Positions 42,565 to 55,949 are shown, counted from the stretch's first letter. The stretch is DNA of 64,000 bases from Primula veris (GCA_963682055.1 OY821740.1:31822795-31886794); one strand, 5' to 3'. Numbers and translations are program-made. The notes: a model not told the origin generated them from the sequence alone.

Positions 42565-44815
42565 ATGATCGTCGAGATGGTTTTTATTTTTACTTACGCT
42601 TTATTTTAGTTTCTTGTGTTTACTTTGCTTTGGGTAAGATGATTTAGGTGAATTTTTACGGTGCCTATGTATTAATTTTATGTTATTTCTAGCCTTTTGA
42701 AGTTTGCTACAGAGGCCGTCGTCATTGTATTAACTTATTATTTTGATTAATGATAAGTCTGGTTACTTTTTAAAAAAAATTAGCAAAGGGCCAGCCGCTC
42801 AAGGACCGGAAATATTTTGTTTATTTTATCGAAATGATTAAGATTCTTTTTATCTGAAAATTTTCAGTTCGGACCAATGTGCCGAAACCGTTATGCAAAC
42901 ATTGCCTACAATATTTACAAAAACCCTCTTGAAGGATATATAATTTAAAAAAAACTACATGCAGAGACCTTGACAGGGTTTAGGAGGAGTTTTGGAAATA
43001 TCAATAAAACCGGGTTCATGAGGTGGCCTCGGAGCTTGTTGACCAGTTGCCACTTTGCTAATATCTCTTGCTCTCATTTTTTTCACGAGGGTCTTAAAAT
43101 TAATCCATCGAAGACATTTTTTTCTCACTATCTCACTCTCTCGAAGTTAGTTTTTGCTGAAAATTTACAACTTTTGAGTCATTAATTTGAGAGCAGGACA
43201 CATCACACATCTGCATGCATGAGGCATGAAAAACTGACGTGTCAGTGGCTTGCGGGGTCAAGGTTCGGCAGTACGTATATTTAAATCTCAATGTTTTACT
43301 TTTCAATAAATATAAAAATATAATATTGGTGGTTATGTGTTTTACTTTTTCATGTATTTCTTTGGTTTAGTTCTTTAAAGACATTTTTGTTACCTTAAAA
43401 GACATTAACGCCATCTGTTATTGAGTACTGAAATTTAGTAAACAGTTTTAAGTTTTGGGTCAAGCAGTCTAGTTTTGCAACCAATGGAAAATTAAAACTT
43501 TAATTTGTTCAATAATAACGAATGAATGATAGTTTTACGTTTGTAAGATTGAAACTTTAGTGAGAACTTCCGACTTCTCATGGAAAGACTGCGATATCAA
43601 CACAATGTGTACAGCAATAGAACCCCTGTATCAATTGCATTTTTAGTGTTTTATTAAGTCATACGGCTGAATCACTAATAAATTCTGATTGCAGAGTTTT
43701 TCTCGGAGTGGTTGAAATATCGCCGGACAGCATTACACAGGAATGCGAAAAACAACTTGGATTTATAACTTGAGACAATGTAAGACAATTTAATTGTTCT
43801 CAGCTTGAAATATGTTCTCTTAAAATGTGTTAAACTAACAAGGTAGTTTGACTTTTTTTCTCAAAAAATACAGTCAAGTGTTTTAGACAATGCTAACAAA
43901 AAGTGCGATTAGTGAAGAAGTGACTGACCAGGGGCAAGTCTTGTGCAGGACGACTTGTTATTGTTTATACATTGGATGGAAACAATTCTCTTGCATTCGA
44001 GTGTCTACAAACACTTTTCAGTTGAAAAACAGTGGATTTTGCACCATTAGAAAAGTTAATCAAAAGAGCTTTCATGATACACATGGGCACACGGCACAAA
44101 AAGGAAGAACAAATAATTTTGATGGTTCTTCAGCATTATATATGTCCACATCAACTAATTACCCTTTCCCTTGTCAAATTGTAAAATATATACGATATCT
44201 AACAATCATTCTGCAAAAGAGCCAAGATCCATAGTTTGAAAAAAGACTACCATAATCTTGTGCCCAATCAAGCTCATAGTAAACGTCATCGGACAAAAGG
44301 ACCCAAGGTATACGGGTGTAAATTGATCCAACATTAGTAGCTTAACAGTACCAAGTATATTCAGATTTTTGCTACTGTTTACAGTATACACTATATACTT
44401 GTAAGTAGCTATATTTAGTCGCATTCAGCAACATATCAAAGGGCCGTCATCGATTATCAAGGTAAATCTCACTAAAATACATATCGGGTTCAAAGCGTAC
44501 CCACATCAATCGTATGCATAACATGACCAACATGCTCATTTACATCAGCAGTGAAGAAAAACTTGTCAAACTATAACGTAAAATTATGGTTTACTAGTCA
44601 GAATCTCTTTACAAATTTTGTTAAGGGTAATTTTCATGCGAATCACAAAAAACTTATACATGACCATTACCTTCGTAACAAAGAATATCAAACAATGGAG
44701 GCCTTACATACTGTCACCTTTTACTAAAAAAGATCGATAACCTTCATGTGGCTTTTTTACAGAGTTACTAAAAGCGGTTAAATTTTCAACGCTTCCTTCC
44801 TCTACGATCCACGGT
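42565..44815. other. Intergenic region, no recognised gene
   Basis: AT-rich. The 114-aa open frame at 43,890-44,234 (+) has no similarity I recognise and no promoter context. The part near 44,760-44,815 is the 3' UTR of the GOT1-type gene on the minus strand. Confidence 0.5.
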
Positions 44816-47800
44816 TTATACAGGGACCCGTTTACCACGATAACCACCCAAGAACTGCACAAAAGAACAACCAAATCTTATTTTATGATTTAATGCTATA
44901 AAACCTGAACTTAAGAGACAATGCAATCTAAAAAGATAAAGCTAATATAGGATTCACAATCTCCGTGGTATGTACGTACATCTATACTTTTATATATTTG
45001 AGTTCAAACTGAAACTCAATTGATTAGGAAAACCATAAAGACATTATTTATAAAGTTAAATGGTACGTTTAAGAAAAAGTAAGGCTAGAATCAAAGCAGC
45101 CCATACATCGAAAAATAATTCATTTGGAACCAAGGCATCAAAACATAGCTAGAAGAACGTCATGGAAAATTAGTTATGAAGTCTACAAAATGACAGTGCA
45201 AAATGAATGGAAATTAAACGTACCGATCTGATAAACGGAAGTTGAACCACCCATCCAAGGACAGGAATCTTCTGGATAAAAACTGCTATCGTGGGCCAAA
45301 AGCCACTGCACAAACAAAATTTCTTGTGATGATAAATCACAAGTTTAAAAAAGTGATGGTAATAGATCAAATACAAAATATATTAATGACGCAGTAAACC
45401 TGAACAGAACAAGAAAACCATATGCCTCCAAAATCATCCCAAATACAGGCCACCCAACAACAACCAAGAAGAACCCCGCTCCAAATGATATTGTTCCCTG
45501 TTCATCATAAAATTCCAGAAAAAAATAAAAATAAAAAATAAACGGATTTGAAAATCAAAATATGAGCACAAGCATGGATAATAGACCTTGAAATTGCTAG
45601 GTTTCATGAAGAACTGCATAGAGGACTTTAGTCCAATGGTCAACATGACCCCTGAGACGAAGAGAATCTGGATTCAATATGACCAAAGAAGCTTATGTTA
45701 GGTATATTTTAAATTAATAATAAGCAGCGGGAAAAGGAAAGAATCCTTAAAAGAGAATGAGCAATTAGATACATTTCCCATGGCAAGCAGTCCCTTGTCA
45801 AAAAATAACACGACTCCCAAGAATGAGAAGAACACGCCGAATGCTGTCAACCCCAACCCAATCTCTGTTCCATACATAAGTTAAAATAATTTAAGATTAC
45901 AACAAATTCAGATCAACTGCAAGCCAATATCATTAGTAGCGAAGTCCAGTTTACATCAAGAGATCCCTTTGTTTATATAACAAATTACAAAACTATTAAC
46001 TACTTGCAATGAAGTTGAAAGTCCAATTTTCTTTTTTATACATCATGTTCCATAAGAACCCATGACAATAAGACATTACTCTCGAAGAACATGCTTGTTT
46101 TGGTAGGACAGCACCTCTAGAAACATGGCTTCAGAGCAAAACAATAACACTGTAATAAGATATTACTATCTGGTCAGTATCTTTGTGGCTTTTATGACCA
46201 GTTACCATTGAAAGATTTGCTAAATAACTCGGCAGATCGTCAAAACTCATATTACAATGGAAAAATGATCATTTAATACATTGTTTGAGTCTTAATTATT
46301 AAAAGCCCAGTACTACAATCTCTTTTGAGATTAGGCACGGATGCTCAATGATTCTGCCTCTTTTTTATCTTTGTGTTTATCGCCGATGCTCAATGATGCT
46401 ACATAGATATCTACCAACTTTTAAACAGAAAACACAAATTCAGTTTTTGGTAACTAAGTCTGAAAGTATGTATTAACCATCAAGTTTCCCTAATAAAATA
46501 GCAGGACAAGAGACACATTTAGAGTATTAAAGACCAAAAGATCATAATGCAATATAGTCAAGAGACTCATTTAGTGGTCTACGTCTTTGTAAATTGACAA
46601 GAGACACTACATACTGATGAGGAAACCAATAAAAACTAACAAGCAGACTTCTTTATTATCTTCAAGTGTCACAAGTCACTACATTTTCTTACTTTATACT
46701 CCATCAATAAAGGTATGATGAAAAGGTTTAAAACCATAACCTGGTAAGCTAACCTTGTTACATTTAGGTTAAACCACAATTGTATTTTCACTTGATCAAG
46801 GAAAAAATTCAAAGATATTTACCAACAAGCACAAATGTCAATACCAAATCGATTGATAAAGCTAGCATATGACATGATTTTTAACTACGAGTGGCTACCA
46901 GCAGGGGAGGAACTAGGTGGAGACTCTAGGGGGTTGTAACCCCTCCCATTTTGACAAAATCTGATAAAGATTAACCTTTGACTATGGCTTTTAAAGAAAA
47001 ATTTCAGAATACATCAATTCAGCTCCCTTCATAATATGGAGAGAAAAAATCCATGGAGAATTTTAGCCCCTTCCATTTCGGATTTCTGGTTCCGCCAGGG
47101 GGAGAGCCAGGATTACTATTATGGGGTTGCAAAATACACACACAAAATATCATGGTTGCAAAATACAATATTTTTGAAATATTTTGAAAATTCTCTATAG
47201 AAAATATAGCATTTTCATAACGGGGTTGCACAAAAACCCCTTGTACAACAACTATAGCTCCGCCCCTGGTTCTGGCACCAGCTATGAGTTGCCAATCAGT
47301 TCCAAGTATACCTCAGTTTTCAAATTACGCCTACTGAAGATAGTACGAAAACCATACACCATGGTTTTGTAAATCTTTAACGAGCAAATAAGACCTAAAA
47401 TAAGACATTTAAAAGCAGCCTATCGGTTGGCTATCTTTTCACAATGTCCATATTGAATAACAAGATAATTGTACAAGAGATACAGAGAGTAGGTTGCCTT
47501 GAAAGAGGGAAGAACACTGATTGAGGAAGAACTCTGGTTGGCTGATCGGTGCCGAGGCGTAGTGTATATATATGCGATGAGAGTGTCGTTAGTGGGGGTA
47601 ATGAATATTTGGGCGCTTTAGTGAAAAGATATTGCCCGGCCTAAATTTAACTTCATGGGGCAGTATAATTTTTTTCCGAAATTCTTGCCAATCTTTCCAT
47701 CTCCAACCGCATTCAAAAACTTCCCCTTTTATCTCCCTCAATGTGCTCCTGTTTTTTCTGTCACTAATTTGTTTACTATATTCAACAATCCATAATCTTG

Positions 47801-48625
47801 TGACGCGTACTTAATATTTTACATCCATAAAAATAATACTATAGCAATTCCTTTGCTTCTTCCGAACCATAAATAATTTGTCATACTGTATTTTTTTATG
47901 CTAAAAAAGTTACACTTATTTATGGTTCTACCAACTTTTATGTGCTCGAGTACACACTTATTTGTGGTTTGGAAGAAGCAAAGGATTTGATTATTTAGGG
48001 ATGTAAAATATTATGTACACATCACACGATTATGGATTGTCGAATATAGGATAACAAATTAGTGACAGGAAAAACAGGAGCACATCGAGAGAGATAAAAG
48101 GGGAAGTTTTTGAATGCGGTTGGAGATGGAAAGATTGGCAAGAATTTCAGAAAAAAATTATACTGCCGCACAAGTTATATTTAGGCGGGGCAATATATTT
48201 TCATTAAAGCTCCCAAATATTCATTACCCCCACTAACGACACTCTCTCATCGCATATATATACACTACGCCTCGGCATCAATCAGCTAACCAGAGTTCTT
48301 CCTCAATCAGCGTTCTTCCCTCTTTCAAGGCAACCTACTCTCTCTATCTCTTTGTACAATTATCTTGTTATTCAATATGGATTTTCTTAAAGCAAACTCA
48401 CATATCTTAAATCAAATACGCAATATCACTTTTCCGCGTTTGACAAACAAAGTCTATTTTATAAGTTGTAACAATAATACCTCTTTACTTATTTCCACAG
48501 TTATCAACTACTATTAATAATCACTACTTCCAATACGAAAAAAAAAAAATCAATTATGCAATAATTGTAACAAAATTGAGAAAAACAGACATACTCTTGC
48601 GATCGTTCATCTCGAAAGACATCAT
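44816..48625 (-). CDS. GOT1: Vesicle transport protein GOT1 family (six coding exons, 140 aa)
   Basis: Small tetraspanning membrane protein of ER-Golgi traffic. Coding exons (minus): 48625-48595, 45864-45773, 45667-45587, 45497-45400, 45305-45224, 44854-44816; total 423 nt, in frame, GT-AG throughout. It starts [10 protein letters not shown]. Hydrophobic segments are [48 protein letters not shown] and [18 protein letters not shown]. The C-terminus is basic (YRGKRVPV). Length equals the plant GOT1 proteins. A non-coding 5' intron is predicted (48654-48764, donor GAAG|GTAATT, acceptor TGCAG). Coding intron 1 is 2.7 kb and carries a giant inverted repeat and a MITE. In budding yeast Got1 is linked to COPII vesicle budding and fusion; plant function is inferred by family. 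Confidence 0.94.
46895..47275. mobile_element. MITE-like sequence in GOT1 intron 1
   Basis: CAGGGGGAGAGCCAGGATTA (from 47,095) and ACTATAGCTCCGCCCCTG (to about 47,270) are imperfect inverted ends, with GGGGTTGCAAAATACA and GGGGTTGCACAAAAACCCC inside. A related fragment (GGGGAGGAACTAGGTGGAGA) begins at about 46,903. The ends look hAT-like, but I could not define a target duplication. Confidence 0.45.
47448..48380. repeat. Giant inverted repeat, ~430-bp arms, ~80-bp loop, in GOT1 intron 1
   Basis: The left arm starts CCATATTGAATAACAAGATA and the right arm ends TATCTTGTTATTCAATATGG. The arms pair nearly continuously to about 47,877 and from about 47,960 (CCTTTGCTTCTTCC versus GGAAGAAGCAAAGG). 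Read outward from the centre, each arm has TATA (CATATATATACACTACGCCT), a CT-rich leader and finally an ATG (CAATATGG). It looks like a promoter plus 5' UTR duplicated head to head. Confidence 0.9.
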
Positions 48626-48653
48626 TTTCGGTTCACAAATCCCAGCTACGCGA

Positions 48654-48764
48654 CTGCACAATATATTAAAAACGATAAAATCATATTAGTGATCGATAAA
48701 ATTAATTTCCACAATCAGCTTAGAACCTAGGGTTTAGAAAATAAGTATAATCGTAAAAAATTAC
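48654..48764 (-). other. Predicted 5' UTR intron of GOT1-type gene
   Basis: Donor GAAG|GTAATT at 48,764 and acceptor TATTGTGCAG|TCG before 48,653, upstream of the ATG at 48,625. Confidence 0.6.
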
Positions 48765-48859
48765 CTTCAAAGTTTCCACGGATACGAAATAACTAAAAAA
48801 TAGTTGTAGAGAGAGAGAGACTAGAAATGAACTCGATTAAATAGAATTGTTTTTTGAAG

Positions 48860-48875
48860 CGTGTATATATATGAT
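48860..48875 (-). promoter_or_regulatory. TATA box of GOT1-type gene
   Basis: Minus strand ATATATATACACGC, about 100 bp before the predicted 5' UTR donor, followed by a CT-repeat leader (48,808-48,822). Confidence 0.5.
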
Positions 48876-50609
48876 ATGTATGAGATTTTAGCTTAATTAT
48901 GAAGGAAAATAGAAATGAGTTGGATTATAACTGTGAATGACGTTATTCAACCAATTGAGAGCTTTGAGTTTATCATTAAATAACCCGCTGAGATTTGGGT
49001 CAACATTAATATATTTACCCAATTGGTCCCTCTTGTTTTAATTGCTACCAATACAACGCCTGATTTTTTAAACTATATCATTTTTTTTCTTTCTGAAATT
49101 TGAATAATAGAGGTTAGTTGAAGGGGTTTACTTTAAGCTTCATTCTATCTTTACTCCTTATTCTTTTTTTTTAAAGCAAAACGATTAATATTACAACATA
49201 AAAGTGAGACAAAACCCAGTTACAGCAGTCGTATTTATAATGTACTTGCAGTAAGAACACCTAAAACGGTACAAACCTTTAAACACAAACAACTACACGA
49301 TTAAGTCTAAAACTAATACACACCTACAACTATAGTTATACGTACGTTTTGAGGCCTGCTAATAAAAGTTCGAAAAAATAGACTCAAAATCTAAGTGTTA
49401 GCACCCGCCACCACTTGCGTATTATTTAAACCAACAAAATTAGAGCAAATATAGTGTGCCCAATTGAAGCATCCAACTATTAATCTTTACCTCCCATCAT
49501 TTTACTATATCCGTTGTGTGTAAGATTGATGTCTCGTTTAAGCAAAACTTGCAACCAGAAAGGTCACAGGATTACATATTTTCCTCTTACCATCAGGTTT
49601 TAACCAATATTACCCTGCTATATTGATTCTTTCATTAGTCTGGTCCGAATCTCGTTTTAATTTCAGTTGTATGGGAGGGGATATTGTATAAAAAGAAGGT
49701 TAAGACTAGTACTTTTTATATTAAACCAATTAAAAAAAAATACTCTTAATCGTTGAGGAGGTCACAATGATGTCATTTGAAACTCATCCCTGAAATGGTT
49801 TACTTTATTAACTGTTAATGCTCTTAAAAATTTAGGAGGATGGCTAAATAAGATGAAATTGACTAATTGAGCACTTTGTTTCATCTGGGATTCTATTTCA
49901 TCCTCTTTATATTAATTGCAACGCTAGAAACCCATGCTATAGACAAAAAGAAAATTGTAAATATTAGAAGAGAAAAGGAAAGGATACTCCTAACTGAGAA
50001 AGTAAGGTGTACCTAAAGGGTTACATTAATTGTTTCCCCCCCACCATATATGTATATCTTTGATTAGAAACTTTACCGGTCGACGTAACACTGTAATTAA
50101 AAAGTGAACATTTGCATTTTCTATTTGCATGCAGTCATGTAATGACATCTCTAAGAAGTCGTTGTACGATCATATAAGGATAAAAACAAAGGGATGATAA
50201 TCATCCGACAACCGAGAATACAAAAAGAAAGTTGCGAAGCGCATAACCAATAGTTAGACGACTAACTAAAAACAAAACAGGTTACATAATGGTTATGTAG
50301 CATTCAGTCACATTCGTATGAACTATAAATTCATGCCGTTCATTATTTTCCAGGAGGTTATTCCTACTTCAGGCTGTTTGGTTGTGGCATTTAAGCTCAT
50401 AACTTAAGAGCATATTTGCTTTTAAGCTTCCGTACAGTTGGTTGATCGGTCTAATCGTTTTGTTACCTAAACTGAAAACGGCTAAAAGCTAAAATTCAAT
50501 GGACTGCTTTTTCGGTCTCAAATAAACCAAATTATTTGCTTAAATATTGTGACCAAACAAGCGCTTGGTTTATTGGTATAATAACTTAATAAGTACTAAT
50601 AAATTTTGT
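48876..50609. other. Intergenic region between GOT1 and SGPP-like genes
   Basis: AT-rich with no gene or clear transposon. It includes the 3' flank of the SGPP-like gene on its right. Confidence 0.55.
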
Positions 50610-53600
50610 TTAAGCAGCATCTGCTCCTGCATCATTAGTCTTTTGGTCTATCTCTTCCAAAGCTGCCCACAACGTAGGGTCTTCATAATCTTGTATGAGA
50701 AAAGCAGGCTTTGCTACCATCAACAACCGCTCTGGGTTTCTAGTCTTTAAACCGACAACTGGCATACCAGCCGCTACTCCAGCCTTAATTCCGGAAACAG
50801 AATCCTATTATAAAATAAATAAATAAAAGGTTAGGAGTGAAGTTGACACAAGGATGGCCGTGCCGCAACTTATAAGCAAAAATCTCGGAAATCGCAATAC
50901 CTATGCTAAAATGAGTTGGTGGTTGTCAAAAGGTTCTTAGGATTTTTTTGAGCCACTGAAAACTTCCATAGTCATTTTTTTCACCTTTTCCTATAATGCA
51001 TGTTTCGGGTACCATGTCAATTTTTTAGAAACAGAAAAACGAGGTTCTAACACTACAACATAGTATTTCCTGACATTTAACTTTCTAAAAAAACAACAGA
51101 TTATGCAAGTCCTTATATGCTTATGGAAAACAAAAACTTGCTAAAATAGAAGAGAGGTACATATGAGGCTCTTCATGTTCGTGACTTGTGAGCTAAATAT
51201 GGACAATTTTGTATGACCTTAGTTGGGGGCAAAATTAGATCAGATCGCCCTCTATTATCACAAGTTTGTTTTTGGAACTTGAAGCTTGCACTACATTCTG
51301 ACCTTGTTTTAAAATTGAATGCATTAGCTTAGTCAACTTAACGATCATGGCAATTTTTCTTTGCTGAAATAGACGTATATGTTTTAAAATGGCAAAACCG
51401 AAAGGGGAAACAATAGAAAAAGAAGTCAATTAAATTTCACTGATTATCAGACTAATGATATAGGAGTAATAGAATATGCTTTCCTTTCATCTTATTTTTT
51501 ATAAGTTCAAAAAGATATTCTGAGCCATGGAACACTACTAAATATAGATCAAAATAATGATGTCTTCATATTATTATTTATCACAATAGTTTAGAATCCA
51601 TTCCAATAAACGTGTGTCCAGTACTGATTCGTTTTTAAAGACCATAAAAACAATTTCCAACACTACAGCAAGAGTATAACTTAATAAATTTTCTAACAAT
51701 TATGCTTTCCAAACTTAAAATAACAAAAAATTCAATTCAGAGTTGTCTAACGGAGTGACCTTGTCAGGTTGTAGCATCTAAGCTGGGCTTTGTTTTCACT
51801 TAAGAAGTTGGACTGCATTTGTTATTAGCTTAACAGGTGAGCTTTCTGTTTTTTAACTGCGAAAAAGCCGGAAGCGTAGAGCTGGATAAATCCAACTTTT
51901 CTCATTTTCAACAAAATGCTTATTTCTGAAAATCTTCACCAAGTGAGCCCTATCCTATGTAAGTCAACCTATGATTATACCACCTAGTTGGCTTTCAAGC
52001 TAAAAATCAAATAAACACCAACAGTTTCAAAAAAGTCAAACTAGCATGTTTTGAAATTTATTCTTACCTCAAAGATAAAGGTGTGATCTTTTGAAACATT
52101 GAGAATATCAAGGGCCTTCAAATAAGGATCTGGGTAAGGTTTAGCATGCTCACAATCGCTCCCTAAAATAACAAGATCAAAGAAATCCGAAAGCCCGAGA
52201 GCTGATATCATCATCTCAGCATTTAATTTAGGAGCATTTGTCACAGCCGCACGCTTTAAGCCACGGTCTTCAATCCATTTCGTCACTTTGTATAGTCCAT
52301 CTATAGCCTTCAAATTCTCCTTCGTCAGTCTGTTATCAAATTAATTTAAGATCATTACAAGTTTGAAAATGTATATTAGTATATGAAATAAATAAATACC
52401 AATGGAATCTACTAAGGGGACATTTCTTTTTATTTTGTAAGGAAAGAAAAACTGAAGTCTTTACCTTTTTTCAAAGGGATGAAAATGTAAAATTATAAAT
52501 TACAACTGTAGGTGTGTTCGGTAGAAAGTAATAGAAGTAGGCTATGTGCAATCAACAAGCACGCTTTAATGGAACAAGAAAAATGTATTACTTTCCAAAA
52601 CATAACTCACTTTGTATTGGCTTTTATAGCTCTCAAACTCTCCTTCGCCAGTCTGTTTCTATAATTTCTTGCAAGTGCGTAACTGAGTCTAAATAGAGAG
52701 GCAATGGAGCGGGAATTTTTTGGGTCCGAAAAAAAAACAAGGTTCATCAAGCTCAATGTTTCTAGCTTATTCAGGCTGAATTCCGGGTATTCTCAGGTTT
52801 AAAGCTGTTCAACCATTAAGCAAAAAACTTGTGAGTTTTTTTAAGCTGCAACCAAGTAAGACCATATATAATATAGAATTTAAAAATACATGAGAACTAC
52901 TACTGCTAGCTAGGCTGTTTGGAACTACTATGTGCAATCAACAAGCAAGTTTTAATGGAACAAGAAAAATGTATTACTTTCCAAAACATAACTTCACTTT
53001 GTATCGGCTTTTATAGCTCTCAAACTCTCATTCGCCAGTCTGTTTCCATAATTTCTTGCAAGTGCGTAACTGAGTCTAAATCGAGAGGCAATGGAGCGGG
53101 AATTTTTGGGTCCGGAAAAAAACCGGGGTTCATCAAGCTCAGAGTTTCTAGCTTATTCAGGCTGAATTCCGGGTATTCTCAGGTTTAAAGCTGTTTAACC
53201 AAATGAGATCCAGCTTTTAAGCAAAAAAAAAAGTGATCTTTTTTAAGCTGCAACCAAATAAGACCATATATAATATAGATTTCAAAAATACAAGAACTAC
53301 TGCTAGCTAGGCTGTTTGGTTAGTTTTTGTAAGGAGAAAACTCGGAAGTCTACAACATTAATAAAGACAAAAAGTAGAAATTACAACAAATGTAAAGGTG
53401 TTTGGTCAATATTAATGGAGTTATACTATATTGTCCCAGGAGCAGTGAAAATCAAGTACATCATATAAATAAATTGTAAAAGTAACTCTATTACGACCTA
53501 ACAAACAAGAAAAAATTTAAGTGGAACAAGGAAACTAGACTTACTTTCGAAACATAACCTCTTTATCGTCACAGAATTTGAGTCCCCTCTCTAGATCATC

Positions 53601-54982
53601 GGGGAAGAGAAACTTGGCAATGTCATCATTGTGTCCACCCGCAATATTTTCACAAAACCATTCCTCGGTAATAGGAACTCCACCATTATAACCTATCTGT
53701 TAGTATAATCGTTATGTTAGCTATGTTTTCCTGTAATAAGTATAATGCAGAAAATAAACAGTGATCTACAAACGTTGACAAGATATTGGTTGGTTAAAAG
53801 AAAATGTACCTCTAGGAGCATTTCTCGGAAAGCATGATAATGGATAGGATCTGTATCGCATAAAGTTCCATCAACATCGAATAGTACCGCTTGTACAGGA
53901 GCAAGCTTAGAGAGGGAGCTGCTGCTGCTGCTACAACAAAACCACAGACAACATGAGATTTTCAAGAATGTACGGCAACTGATTTGGAAACTCATAAATG
54001 TCATACTTATAATTCACGATATGAAATTGTTACCAGATGATGTTTTCCATGATTTAAAATGAAAAACCAGAACTAGAGCGTTTTTTATAAGATTTGAACT
54101 AGAGCATAAGAATTAAAAAGTAACGCAAAAGCATTAACATCAAAACCTAAAGTAAGAGCTTTACACACACTCGCGCGCGCACGAAGCCATAAATTCAACA
54201 TAAGTGCCTATTTTTACAAATAGAAGTTAACACTTTAAGCACTTACACAAAAATTCAGTAATCCGATTATAAAATGAATCAAAATCTTAACATTGAACTA
54301 GGAAAATTTTAAAGCAAAGTGTTTTTTATGAATACGCTTATTATGTCCTTATCTAAACAATCTTTCGGGTTCATGTTGTTTAATTAAGCAAGGCAATAAT
54401 TACAAAAGAAAAACAACTTTCTTGGATCTTTAATTCTTGTTTTCACTGCACCTTTTGAGCAAATAAGCTAAGCTTATTATACTACGAAATTCGGGTTCAC
54501 TCAGCTTAAAACTTCTAGCCTCTCTAGTAGAATAACAAAATATGAAAACACACAGCTCTTACGTAATTAAGTTGGCAAACCAAATGTGAAATGAGGAACA
54601 ACTTATAAGCAAAAAAAAAAAGGACCTTAATATAATAATATCAATGAAACAATCCCTAGAAAGTAGCACCCTAAATGAGTACTAGCAACGATATCATTAT
54701 AATCTAAAACTTAATCTCGCATCATTAGTATTTATTATTATTCATTTTCTTGTTAATTAATCAACTATACTTAGACAAGTGCACACATTATACAAAACGA
54801 TCCAGGTTTATTTTGGGTCCGTTTAAAACGCATAGATATACGTATATATAAGAACTAAAGTAAAAAATGAATCTCCTTAAATAATAAATATCGGGTTGAG
54901 TATGTTATGATAAATCAGTCAGTATAATAAATAAATGAGTTGTTCACCTGTGTACAGAGTTTTCAGTGAAAGAAAGCGTCAT
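50610..54982 (-). CDS. SGPP: HAD-superfamily sugar-phosphate phosphatase, SGPP-like (five exons, 254 aa)
   Basis: Exons (minus): 54982-54948, 53930-53810, 53696-53545, 52329-52068, 50804-50610; 765 nt, in frame, GT-AG. After a Ser-rich start come the HAD motifs. Motif I is VLFDVDGTLCDTDP (nucleophile Asp and acid/base Asp). The cap region is IGYNGGVPITEEW. Motif II is RAAVTNAP. Motif III Lys is in EHAKPYPDPYLKAL. Motif IV is FEDSVSGIKAG, split by the last intron. It resembles the Arabidopsis broad-range sugar-phosphate phosphatase Sgpp and the beta-phosphoglucomutase-like subfamily. No transit peptide is obvious, so it is probably cytosolic. Intron 3 contains chimeric pseudo-exons. All catalytic residues are present; likely functional. 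Confidence 0.93.
52592..52652 (-). pseudogene. Chimeric pseudo-exon 1 in SGPP-like intron 3 (61 bp)
   Basis: The acceptor AACAG is followed by ACTGGCGAAGGAGAGTTTGA (like exon 4's start ACTGACGAAGGAGAATTTGA). The segment ends TTATGTTTTGGAAA|GTAATA (like exon 3's end TTATGTTTCGAAA|GTAAGT). In the frame of the preceding exon it reads LAKESLRAIKANTK and then TGA. Confidence 0.7.
52978..53039 (-). pseudogene. Chimeric pseudo-exon 2 in SGPP-like intron 3 (62 bp)
   Basis: Second copy of the same fusion, with acceptor AACAG and donor GGAAA|GTAATA retained. Reads LANESLRAIKADTK then TGA. Confidence 0.7.
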
Positions 54983-55382
54983 GATTAAGGTGAGAAATTA
55001 GGAATTTTCAGAAATTTGATCAGAGATGTGTGTGCAGTGGAACAGATGAGCGAGAGAATATTTGGCGGAATAAAAATGTTATTCCACAATTAGAACAGTC
55101 ACCTATACGACTAATATTTAAGTTTAGTTAGGATTGCGTAATTTATATTTTTATTTTATGTAATTTATTTTTAATTTATTAAATTTTAATTTGTTAAAAA
55201 AAAAAAATTAGTTATTAAAAAATATTATCTAACCGTTTATTTTATAGTGTAACGATGATTAAGATGTACCCTAAACCATTTGGCTGATATTCATTTACTT
55301 TAAATCTGACCAAATAAGTCAATTTTATCAAAGTCATCCACCCTATTCTTAAAATGTTATACATGTGAGAACATTTGATTAA

Positions 55383-55716
55383 GGTATGTTTTGGTCATGT
55401 TATTGCTTTTTTTTTATATTTATTTATAAAATATAATTGATTTTTTTTTAAATTAATATTTTATTTTTAAAGTGCTTGTTAAAAAAAATCTGTAAAATTT
55501 GTATTTTTATAATTTTTTGGTATTTATTGTTTATTTTAGCTATTTATAAAGTAGTAATATTAATAAATACCAAAAAATATATAAAAAGTCAAATTTTACA
55601 TATTTTTCTGAACAAACATTTTACAAATAAAATAAAACGTTGATTTAAGAAAAAAAATCAGAAAAAAACTACAAATGCATATAAAAAAAGCGATAACACG
55701 ATCAAAATATAGCGTT
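55383..55716. mobile_element. Foldback MITE
   Basis: GTATGTTTTGGTCATGTTAT at the left and ATAACACGATCAAAATATAGC at the right are imperfect inverted ends. The whole interior is palindromic (GGTATTTATTGTT...TAATAAATACC). Confidence 0.65.
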
Positions 55717-55949
55717 ACAAACATGACTATTCTCAAACAAACAGTAAAATGTAAAAAAGACTAAATAACGAAATTAAATGCATGATATCAAATAAAGCAA
55801 ATCGGGGAGCAATACGGATTGGTTTTAATTTTTCAGGATGTTTTTTTAAAACAATAGATAAAATGTAATTTCATCCGAAAATCAATAAAAAATTTAGAAA
55901 ATTTTCTATATTGTCTTACCATATGGAAAAACAATTATATGAATCTGAT

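Larger units (their letters stand above)
52539..53290. repeat. ~390-bp tandem duplication in SGPP-like intron 3
   Basis: The block CTATGTGCAATCAACAAGCA...TTTAAAGCTGTT at about 52,539-52,810 recurs at about 52,928-53,195 with few changes. Each copy carries a short piece matching the 5' end of exon 52068-52329 fused to a piece matching the 3' end of exon 53545-53696. Confidence 0.9.

Noticed and set aside
43890..44234. 114-aa + strand frame
   Set aside because: No ATG context, motif or codon signal; lies in AT-rich intergenic DNA next to the 3' end of the GOT1-type gene.
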